DNA of 56,148 nucleotides from Candidatus Nomurabacteria bacterium GW2011_GWE1_32_28 (GTDB lineage Bacteria > Patescibacteriota > Minisyncoccia > Phycocordibacterales > UBA9973): positions 1 through 56,148 of the forward strand of contig LBOM01000004.1 of NCBI GenBank assembly GCA_000989515.1, given 5' to 3'. Positions 35,301-42,235 of this stretch are shown one piece after another. The notes beneath the pieces are model-generated. The model was given only the letters and a program-made list of their open reading frames with translations. It did not search any database and had not been told where the DNA came from. The position numbers and the translations under genes are program-made. How positions within the stretch are numbered: position 1 is the first letter of the stretch; every line of letters starts with the position of its first letter.

Positions 35301-35569
35301 AAATAAAAGAAGAAATAGGAAATGGACGAGAAGTGACAATCGCAGGAATAATAGAAACTTCTAGACAAGTCATAACAAAAAAAAATGACCGTATGGCTTT
35401 CTTAAAAATTTCAGACTTTACTGATTCTATTGAAGTAGTCGCATTCCCTTCTATTTTTAAAGAGTCTGTAGATATACTTGTCCCAGAAAAATGTATAGCA
35501 TTTTCTGGAAAGGTTTCTCTTAAAAACGGTGAAAAAAGTATAATAATGGAAGCTGTAAAAGAAATATAA
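32363..35569 (+). CDS. dnaE: DNA polymerase III alpha subunit
   Basis: 1068 residues, normal for DnaE. N-terminal PHP domain ([30 protein letters not shown], ~5-210), the palm with the catalytic PDIDMDYAD (~404-412) and [20 protein letters not shown], fingers ([41 protein letters not shown]), HhH and C-terminal OB fold ([20 protein letters not shown]). Replicative polymerase. Convergent with pth 10 bp downstream. Confidence 0.97.
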   Translation: [1068 protein letters not shown]

Positions 35570-35578
35570 ATCAAAAAG

Positions 35579-36163
35579 CTAATTATACAAAGACATAGCT
35601 TTGTCTTTTCCCTCTGTTACAATAGTTTCAAGCGCTTGCGCTACTTTTTTAGAAAGTTTTTTAAGCTCAACTAATTCTTTTTCTTTATATTCACCCAGCA
35701 AGAATTTTAAGACATCTTTCTCCCCTTTTGGTTTTCTTAATTTTCCTGATGGTGTCTCAGGAGAAATTCCAATTCTTATTCGTACAAATTCTTTTGATTT
35801 TAATTTTTTAATTATTGATTCAAGACCATTATGTCCACCAGAACTTTTATCATAAGATATTTTCATTTTTCCGATGGGTAGATCTATGTCATCATAAATA
35901 ATTACGATATCTTTAAGATTTAATTTATGTTTATCTTTCAGAAAAGCTACAGCTACCCCAGAATTATTCATAAATGTAGTGGGTTTGATATATTCAGCAG
36001 GTTTACCTGCAATATAATCTTTATAAAAAAGAGCTTTAGTCCCAGAACTTTGTTTCCATTCAATCTTTTTACTTAAAATAAAATCAATAATCATAAAACC
36101 AGTATTGTGTCTACTGTTTTGATATTCTTCTCCTGGATTTCCCAAACCTACAATAAGCTTCAT
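35579..36163 (-). CDS. pth: Peptidyl-tRNA hydrolase
   Basis: About 194 residues when started at MKLIVGLGNPGEEYQNSRHN (ATG at 36163). An upstream in-frame extension of 13 codons is encoded by the dispersed AATTACGAATTAC repeat and is not part of the family. Catalytic HNTGF His, MNNSGVAVAF, DDIDLPIGKMK, SGGHNGLESIIKKL. Recycles peptidyl-tRNA. A -10-like TATGAT sits six bases before the chosen ATG, supporting that start. Confidence 0.95.
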   Translation of the reverse strand: MKLIVGLGNPGEEYQNSRHNTGFMIIDFILSKKIEWKQSSGTKALFYKDYIAGKPAEYIKPTTFMNNSGVAVAFLKDKHKLNLKDIVIIYDDIDLPIGKMKISYDKSSGGHNGLESIIKKLKSKEFVRIRIGISPETPSGKLRKPKGEKDVLKFLLGEYKEKELVELKKLSKKVAQALETIVTEGKDKAMSLYN

Positions 36164-36169
36164 TTCTTT

Positions 36170-36175
36170 ATCATA
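36170..36175 (-). promoter_or_regulatory. -10-like box for pth, leaderless spacing
   Basis: TATGAT, six bases (AAAGAA), ATG at 36163. Confidence 0.4.
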
Positions 36176-36186
36176 ACAGAAAAAAT

Positions 36187-36213
36187 AATTACGAATTAAC
36201 AATTACGAATTAC
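36187..36213. repeat. Dispersed AATTACGAATTAC-type repeat, copy 3 (upstream of pth)
   Basis: Two AATTACGAATTA units separated by a short AC; the same unit family as the two copies in leuS. Intergenic between pth and lepB. Confidence 0.7.
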
Positions 36214-36245
36214 AAAACAAGATTATACATACTGTCAAGACTTTT

Positions 36246-36264
36246 TTGTGTTAAAATAACACAA
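36246..36264. promoter_or_regulatory. Inverted repeat over the lepB -10 region and start codon
   Basis: TTGTGTTA-AAA-TAACACAA, a perfect 8-bp dyad. It covers the -10-like TAAAAT (36252-36257) and touches the A of the lepB ATG at 36264. This would place a repressor exactly on the leaderless start; alternatively it is chance in AT-rich DNA. Confidence 0.45.
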
Positions 36265-36893
36265 TGAATGAAAATAATGAAGAAATATCATCCATAGAAG
36301 AAATAAAAATTGAAGATAAAAATATCATAGAAAAATCAAAAAATAAGTTTGACAAACAAGCATTCTGGGAACTTATACGTTTTGCATTAATAGCTTTAAT
36401 TATAGTCATACCTATACGTGTTTTTATTGTACAACCTTTTGTTGTTTCAGGTTCTTCTATGATACCAACATTTGAAAATGGACAATACTTAATAATAGAT
36501 GAAATATCTTATAGGTTTAACGACCCAAAAAGAGATGAAGTAATAGTGTTTCGATATCCAAATGATACAACAAAATATTTTATAAAAAGAATAATAGGAC
36601 TTCCAAATGAAACAGTAGACATAAAAGGAAATATAGTAACAATAATTAATAAAAACCATCCAGATGGACTAATTCTTGATCAATCTTTTATTGAAAATAC
36701 TTCAAATAATAACACTCATTTTGAACTTAAGGATGATGAATATTTTGTAATGGGAGACAATAGATCCGCAAGTTCTGACTCGAGATATTGGGGAGCTGTA
36801 CCAAAAAATCTTTTAATAGGAAAAGTATTTTTACGTTTATTGCCAATAAATAAAATTGGATTGTTACCAGGCAATTATAAACAAGTCGAGTAA
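36264..36893 (+). CDS. lepB: Signal peptidase I
   Basis: 209 residues. Acidic N-terminus, one membrane helix (~37-57), box B VSGSSMIPTF with catalytic Ser65, box D YFIKRIIGLPNE with catalytic Lys108, and GDNRSASSDSRYWG (box E). Cleaves signal peptides outside the membrane, serving the several exported proteins in this window. TAAAAT six bases upstream of the ATG. hisS starts 18 bp after its stop. Confidence 0.95.
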   Translation: MNENNEEISSIEEIKIEDKNIIEKSKNKFDKQAFWELIRFALIALIIVIPIRVFIVQPFVVSGSSMIPTFENGQYLIIDEISYRFNDPKRDEVIVFRYPNDTTKYFIKRIIGLPNETVDIKGNIVTIINKNHPDGLILDQSFIENTSNNNTHFELKDDEYFVMGDNRSASSDSRYWGAVPKNLLIGKVFLRLLPINKIGLLPGNYKQVE

Positions 36894-36910
36894 GTAGATT
36901 AAATTTAATC

Positions 36911-38233
36911 ATGAAAAAAATAAAACAAAACATAGTTTCCAAAAGTGTAAAAAGTAAAAATAAAAATATTTCATCACCAAAAGGAATGAGAGATATTGTA
37001 AATGAAGAATATTATAATTTCCAAGGTTTTTTTGAAAAAGCACAAGAAGTAGCAGTCTACTATGGTTTTAAACCAATAGAAACTCCAATGTTGGAACACA
37101 TAGAAACTTTTACATCTGGTATAGGAGAAGGTACAGATATAATAGACAAAGAAATGTATACACTAAAAACCAAAGGTGGAGACCATTTAGCATTAAGACC
37201 AGAACAAACAGCATCATTAATGCGATCTTATATTGAGAAAGGTATGCAAAATATGCCTCAGCCTGTCATGTTTTATCAATATGGTCCAGTATTTAGACAT
37301 GACAATCCTCAACGTGGACGTTATCGACAATTTTGGCAATTTGACTTAGATTCTCTTGGAAGTGACAAAAGTATTATTGATGCACTTGTTATTAAAGCTG
37401 GAGTAAGTATCTTAGAAGAAGCTGGAGCTACAAATCTTTCTATCGATATCAATTCAATCGGAGATAAAGAATGCAGAAATGTTTATTTAAAAGAACTTAC
37501 AAGTTATTACAAAAAACATATTAATAATCTAGCTGCCATAGACCGTGAACGTTTAAAAACAAATCCACTTCGTATTTTAGATTCTAAAGAAGAAAAGACA
37601 AAAGAAATAAACGAAAATGCACCAGATGCTATTAGTTTTCTTTGCGCTCCTTGCAAAAAACATTTTAAAGAAGTATTAGAATATTTAGAAGAAATGAATA
37701 TTCAATACAATATAAATAAAAATCTAGTACGCGGCCTTTCTTATTACACTCGTACCGTTTTTGAAATAATAGAACAAACAGGTTCTGAAGATGGCACACC
37801 TCTTACTTTAGCTGGTGGTGGACGTTATGACTATTTAGCTCGCCAACTTGGAAATAAAAAAGATGTTCCTGCAGTTGGTTTTTCGATTGGCGTAGACAGA
37901 ATAATAGCTTCACCTTGGTATAAAAAACTTTCTCCTCGAATAATAAAGAAACCAAAGATTTATTTTATACAGCTTGGTTCTGAGGCAAAATTAAAAAGTC
38001 TAAATATAATAGAAATATTACGTAAAGCACATATTCCAATAGCTCAATCACTTTCAAAAGACAGCCTAGGGTCTCAACTAGCAATAGCTGAAAAATTAAA
38101 CGTTCCATATGCACTTATTTTTGGTGTAAAGGAGGCAATTACTGATTCTGTAATTGTTCGGGATATGTCTAATAGATCTCAAGAAACTGTAAAATTAAGT
38201 GGGCTTTTAGATTATTTAAAAGAAATAAAATAA
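36911..38233 (+). CDS. hisS: Histidyl-tRNA synthetase
   Basis: 440 residues. KGMRDIVNEEYYNFQGFFEK start, motif 1 (PIETPMLEHIETF), motif 2 (VFRHDNPQRGRYRQFWQFD), LVRGLSYYTRTVFEI, motif 3 (VGFSIGVDRIIAS) and a C-terminal anticodon domain. The N-terminus has a basic Lys-rich extension of ~25 residues before the catalytic core. Class II synthetase charging tRNA-His. Confidence 0.96.
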   Translation: MKKIKQNIVSKSVKSKNKNISSPKGMRDIVNEEYYNFQGFFEKAQEVAVYYGFKPIETPMLEHIETFTSGIGEGTDIIDKEMYTLKTKGGDHLALRPEQTASLMRSYIEKGMQNMPQPVMFYQYGPVFRHDNPQRGRYRQFWQFDLDSLGSDKSIIDALVIKAGVSILEEAGATNLSIDINSIGDKECRNVYLKELTSYYKKHINNLAAIDRERLKTNPLRILDSKEEKTKEINENAPDAISFLCAPCKKHFKEVLEYLEEMNIQYNINKNLVRGLSYYTRTVFEIIEQTGSEDGTPLTLAGGGRYDYLARQLGNKKDVPAVGFSIGVDRIIASPWYKKLSPRIIKKPKIYFIQLGSEAKLKSLNIIEILRKAHIPIAQSLSKDSLGSQLAIAEKLNVPYALIFGVKEAITDSVIVRDMSNRSQETVKLSGLLDYLKEIK

Positions 38234-38260
38234 CTACGAGTTTAACGCCACAAAATTAAT

Positions 38261-38791
38261 ATGAAAAAAATAGTTCAAAAAGAAGATAAAGTCCTACGAC
38301 AATATACAAAAGAAATACCAGTAAATGAAATCACTTCTATTAAAACAAAAAAAATATTAAAAGAAATGTCAGCTTCTTTAAGAAGTCAAAGTGACGGAGT
38401 AGCAATAGCTGCACCACAGATAGGATATTCCCTTTCAATTTTTGTAGTTTCTGGAAAAATTTTTCACAAAGATTTTGTCAGAGGAGAAAAAGAATTTGGA
38501 AAAATTCCAGAAAATGAGATAGATAAAGATTTAGTTTTCATTAATCCAAAAATTTCTAAACTCTCACGTGAAAAAGAATGGCTACCTGAAGGGTGTCTTT
38601 CTGTAAGATGGCTTTATGGAAATACATTCAGATCAAAAAAAGCAATGATAACAGCTTACGATGAAAATGGTAAAAAGTTTCAACGAGGTGCATCTGGGCT
38701 TCTAGCACAGATATTTCAACACGAAACAGATCATTTAAAAGGAGTACTTTTTATAGATAAAGCTAAAAATATACGTGAAGAGCTACCATAA
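38261..38791 (+). CDS. def: Peptide deformylase
   Basis: 176 residues. The three metal-site motifs are present: GVAIAAPQIG, EGCLSV (metal Cys) and QHETDHLKG (two metal His and catalytic Glu; Thr where Tyr/Ile is usual). Removes the formyl group from nascent proteins, paired with fmt just downstream (46 bp). Confidence 0.95.
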   Translation: MKKIVQKEDKVLRQYTKEIPVNEITSIKTKKILKEMSASLRSQSDGVAIAAPQIGYSLSIFVVSGKIFHKDFVRGEKEFGKIPENEIDKDLVFINPKISKLSREKEWLPEGCLSVRWLYGNTFRSKKAMITAYDENGKKFQRGASGLLAQIFQHETDHLKGVLFIDKAKNIREELP

Positions 38792-38836
38792 AATATTTTT
38801 TTTATAACTTTTAATAAATACAATCCTACAAAAAAA

Positions 38837-39733
38837 ATGAGAAAAAAAGATTTAAATTTCATATTCTGGGGAACGCCTGATGTAGCGTCTGAGACACTAG
38901 AAATTTTAAAAGAAAATGGGTATATACCATCACTTGTTATCACTGCTCCTGATAAACCGCAGGGTCGCAAAATGCTCATAACTCCCCCACCTGTAAAACT
39001 TTGGGCAAATGAGAACAATATTCCATATTTACAACCTGAAGACTTAAAGATCGGGCAGAATGTTGTTTTTAAAAGCATTGCACAGGCTGATGAGCCGAGC
39101 ATAGCAAATTTTCAGCAGAAAATTATGTGCAGTTTTAAAAATAATATTCTGCCCGATCTTTTTATCGTAGTCGCTTATGGAAAAATTATTCCTGAAGAAA
39201 TTATAAATATGCCTAAGCTTGGCTCTATTAATATCCACTATTCTCTACTACCAAAATACAGAGGAGCTTCTCCTGTAGAATCAGCTATTTTAAATGGTGA
39301 TACAGAAACAGGAATAACTATTCAAAAAATGGAATATAAAATGGATACAGGTCCTATTATTTCTCATAAAAAAATAGAGATAAAAAGTGATGAAAAAGCA
39401 GGAGATTTGCGTAAACGTTTGATAAAAATTGGTGGAAATTTATTAGTAAAAACTTTACCTAATTTCATAGATGGAAAAATAAATTTAATCTCACAAAATG
39501 AAAGTGAAGCTACTTATTGTAAAAAAATTAAAAAAGAAAATGGAGAAATAAACTTAAATGATGATCCTATAAAAAATTATAATAAATTTAGAGCTTATGC
39601 CACATGGCCAAGGACTTTCTTTTTTAAAGAAGGAAAAAGAATAATAATCACAGATGCTGTACTAGAAAATAATCTTTTTGTAATTAAAAAAATAATTCCC
39701 GAGGGAGAAAAAGAAACAGAATATAAAAAATAA
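38837..39733 (+). CDS. fmt: Methionyl-tRNA formyltransferase with an in-frame palindromic insertion
   Basis: 298 residues. GTPDVASETLEIL start, APDKPQGRKM, formyl-THF site VVAYGKIIPEEII, NIHYSLLPKYRGASPVESAI and GDTETGITIQKMEYKMDTGP; a short C-terminal domain. Transfers formyl to Met-tRNA. Residues ~71-108 (between QPEDLK and PDLFIVVAYG) are encoded by a 116-bp palindrome; other Fmt proteins have only a short linker there (from memory). The frame is kept. Follows def, the usual pair. Confidence 0.95.
   Translation: MRKKDLNFIFWGTPDVASETLEILKENGYIPSLVITAPDKPQGRKMLITPPPVKLWANENNIPYLQPEDLKIGQNVVFKSIAQADEPSIANFQQKIMCSFKNNILPDLFIVVAYGKIIPEEIINMPKLGSINIHYSLLPKYRGASPVESAILNGDTETGITIQKMEYKMDTGPIISHKKIEIKSDEKAGDLRKRLIKIGGNLLVKTLPNFIDGKINLISQNESEATYCKKIKKENGEINLNDDPIKNYNKFRAYATWPRTFFFKEGKRIIITDAVLENNLFVIKKIIPEGEKETEYKK
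39046..39161. repeat. 116-bp palindromic element inserted in frame in fmt
   Basis: Perfect 16-bp outer arms AAAGATCGGGCAGAAT (39046-39061) and ATTCTGCCCGATCTTT (39146-39161). Inside them, GTTGTTTTTAAAA pairs with TTTTAAAAATAAT at 11 of 13 positions, then TGCACA with TGTGCA, and GGCT..AGCC at the centre. The whole segment would fold into one long hairpin. It is read through as protein. Confidence 0.85.
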
Positions 39734-39822
39734 ATTAGTACTTTCTGCAACATACGCTTCTTAAAGTTAGTATATTGTTTCCAGGTTGATATGCAGGTTG
39801 CAAGAAAGTAGCTAATTTATTT
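39728..39822. repeat. 95-bp palindromic element between fmt and hpf
   Basis: Left arm AAATAAATTAGTACTTTCT.. and right arm, reverse-complemented, AAATAAATTAGCTACTTTCT.., then ..GCAAC on both: about 24 paired bases with two single-base differences. Acts at least as a bidirectional terminator between the convergent fmt and hpf genes. Confidence 0.75.
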
Positions 39823-39824
39823 TT

Positions 39825-40223
39825 TTAATATTTAGAAGTAAAAGGATTTCTTTTGGAAAGACCTTTTAACATTTTTTTAACACTTGAAGCTCCTCTTTTA
39901 TATAATGTTTGTTTACGTTCTTTACTTTTTCTAATTTTTCTAAAAAGTTCTTCTTTTACTTCATCTACTGCTTGATAAATATCTTCTTTATCAGAGCTAG
40001 AATAAAACTTCTGTCCATCTATATTAATCAAACAATCAGAATGAAAAATATCACCACCTTTATGGTGCATACTACTTCTTCCAACTTCAAAATTTACAAC
40101 AACATAAGCACCTTCTTCATCTATCGAAGAAAGTAATTTCTCTAAATTGGTAACCTTTTTAGAAATATAATCCCTTATTGCAGGAGTCAGCTCAAAATTT
40201 TTACCTTGTAAATTTATATTCAT
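39825..40223 (-). CDS. hpf: Ribosome hibernation-promoting factor
   Basis: 132 residues. MNINLQGKNFELTPAIRDYI start, the beta-strand VVNFEVGR, HKGGDIFHSDCLI, SSSDKEDIYQAVDEVKEELF, and a basic tail. RaiA/HPF family: binds the 30S subunit and inactivates ribosomes in stationary phase. Short (single-domain) form with no C-terminal dimerisation domain. Own leaderless-type promoter. Confidence 0.93.
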   Translation of the reverse strand: MNINLQGKNFELTPAIRDYISKKVTNLEKLLSSIDEEGAYVVVNFEVGRSSMHHKGGDIFHSDCLINIDGQKFYSSSDKEDIYQAVDEVKEELFRKIRKSKERKQTLYKRGASSVKKMLKGLSKRNPFTSKY

Positions 40224-40229
40224 ATATAT

Positions 40230-40235
40230 ATTATA
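40230..40235 (-). promoter_or_regulatory. -10 box for hpf, leaderless spacing
   Basis: TATAAT, six bases (ATATAT), ATG at 40223. Confidence 0.55.
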
Positions 40236-40262
40236 CTATAAAAAAATACAATCCAAAACCTA

Positions 40263-42230
40263 TTAATACTTCGTACTATTCATAAGAGTCTTTAAAATAA
40301 TATCAAGGTCCATGGTAGCAACACCTACAACACGATCACCACCACCATAATAAATATAAAGTATTTTTTTACTCCCACTGTGAGCAGATTTTACAACCAT
40401 ACCACAAGGAAATACTACATTGTTGACTATACCATTAATTTCATATTCTTCTTTTGGTTCAAAAATCGGCTCAGTACTACGTGCAATAACGATAGAAGGA
40501 TCTTTAAGATCAAGCAAAACACATCCTACACGATAGGTGCTATGACTTTTAGAAACTCCATGATAAAGCAATAACCAACCATACTTTGTCTTAATCGGTG
40601 GAGCAGATATACCAACCTTAGAACTATCCCACATATTTACCCTTGGACCGATTATTCTTATACACTTTTTAATTGTCTCATGTTTAAAATCTAAAGATGA
40701 TAAATAATCACCACAGATTTCATTATCAACACGATGTAAAATAAAATAACCAAGTGGAAATTTGAAAGGTAAAAGACAAGTATCTTTATCATCAAGACCA
40801 GCTGGAGTAATAAGAAATGGTTTTTCCCAATTCCATTTATTTGCAACAAAATCTTTTTCTGTAATAGAAGTTATAGCAACTCTTGGAGGTCCGATACTAT
40901 CAAAAGCTGTATAACATAAATAAATATTTTTACCAATTTTTGTTAATCTAGGATCTTCACAACCAGAATTACCATTCTCTCTTTTTTTATTTTCAAAATC
41001 TTCACGTGGAAGATAAATTGGTGAAGACAATCTTTTTACTATATCAATACCATTTTTACTAGATGCATATCCAAATGTAGATGTGTTATCTTGTGACATT
41101 GCACGATATACAATATGAACTGTATTATTAAGCAATATAGCTGCTGGATTAAATGTCGCTTGTGACTCCCATTTATTTTCTATTTTAGGCAGAATAATTG
41201 GATTTTCAGTAGAACGCTTAAAACGAAAATCATCTCTATGATCATAGTGCATATTAAAAAGAAGATCAGTCAAATTAACTCGTGCAGAACATACAGTCGT
41301 ATCTGCAGCACCATAATAGATAGTAAGTATGTCTTTATCACTTCGAATAAATTTCTCGATTAATGCACCAGTTGGAAAAACAATATTAGAAACATATCCA
41401 GATAATTCATAAGATTCTTCTGGGACGATCATAGGACCAGTAGTGCGACCAATTATTTTAAATGGATCTTTCAAGTCAAATAGAACAGCTTCAATACCAA
41501 AAATTCTATCAAAGTTTCCTGGTGTCGGAAAATAATTTTGAATATGAGAATAAATAAATAACCAACCATATTTTGTTTTTATTGGAGGAGCTCCGACTTC
41601 TGTGTGGTCATAAGGTGTACGTCTTAAATCAAGAGTATATTCATCAACTTTCTTTTCCCATTTTTCCCAAAATGTTTGTGACCATAGTTCTTCTATTTTA
41701 TCTAAGGTGGCAAAAACAATCTTGGCAGGTGGAGAATCTGTATGATAAGAAAACATAACCACAATTTTACCATTTATTCTTTCTGGAAAAAGTGTCATCG
41801 CCTTAGCATTAAAAGGAGTCACGAGGTGTCTCTCTTTTATCTTTTTAAAATCATCAGAGACAGCTACAGCAACCTTTATACACTCTGCATTAAATGGAAA
41901 TTTTGAAAGTGCAGTATAAAAAGTATAAAACTTTCCTTCAAAAAAAGTTATTCTAGGGTCTTCACAACCAAATCTTTCCCACTCTTCTTCTGGTATAATA
42001 AAAGGTTTTCTATCTTTAAAATGTATCCCATCCTTACTTTCTCCGATACCTATGACTGAAATTTGTCGAGGGTTCTGTAATGGATCTACTGCGGAGATAG
42101 CACGATAAAGTCCATAAATTTTTTTATTATATCTAATTGGACAAAGATTAAAAGTTGCAAATTCTTCCCAATAATGGTCTCTGTCGGGAATCAATATTGG
42201 ATTGTGTTCTGATTTTTTTACAACAAACAT
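40263..42230 (-). CDS. Tandem GH130 phosphorylase-like protein (two domains)
   Basis: 655 residues built from two homologous halves of ~325 residues. Each half has GCEDPR (~88-93 and ~419-424), YTAL/YTAFD, and a C-terminal VVFPxG..IYYGxxD stretch: FGCEDPRITFFEGKF in the first and SGCEDPRLTKIGKN in the second, the five-bladed propeller motifs of GH130. GH130 enzymes phosphorolyse beta-mannosides. Such tandem fusion is unusual. It follows the single-domain GH130 gene by 5 bp. Substrate unknown. Confidence 0.85.
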   Translation of the reverse strand: MFVVKKSEHNPILIPDRDHYWEEFATFNLCPIRYNKKIYGLYRAISAVDPLQNPRQISVIGIGESKDGIHFKDRKPFIIPEEEWERFGCEDPRITFFEGKFYTFYTALSKFPFNAECIKVAVAVSDDFKKIKERHLVTPFNAKAMTLFPERINGKIVVMFSYHTDSPPAKIVFATLDKIEELWSQTFWEKWEKKVDEYTLDLRRTPYDHTEVGAPPIKTKYGWLFIYSHIQNYFPTPGNFDRIFGIEAVLFDLKDPFKIIGRTTGPMIVPEESYELSGYVSNIVFPTGALIEKFIRSDKDILTIYYGAADTTVCSARVNLTDLLFNMHYDHRDDFRFKRSTENPIILPKIENKWESQATFNPAAILLNNTVHIVYRAMSQDNTSTFGYASSKNGIDIVKRLSSPIYLPREDFENKKRENGNSGCEDPRLTKIGKNIYLCYTAFDSIGPPRVAITSITEKDFVANKWNWEKPFLITPAGLDDKDTCLLPFKFPLGYFILHRVDNEICGDYLSSLDFKHETIKKCIRIIGPRVNMWDSSKVGISAPPIKTKYGWLLLYHGVSKSHSTYRVGCVLLDLKDPSIVIARSTEPIFEPKEEYEINGIVNNVVFPCGMVVKSAHSGSKKILYIYYGGGDRVVGVATMDLDIILKTLMNSTKY

Positions 42231-42235
42231 ATAAT

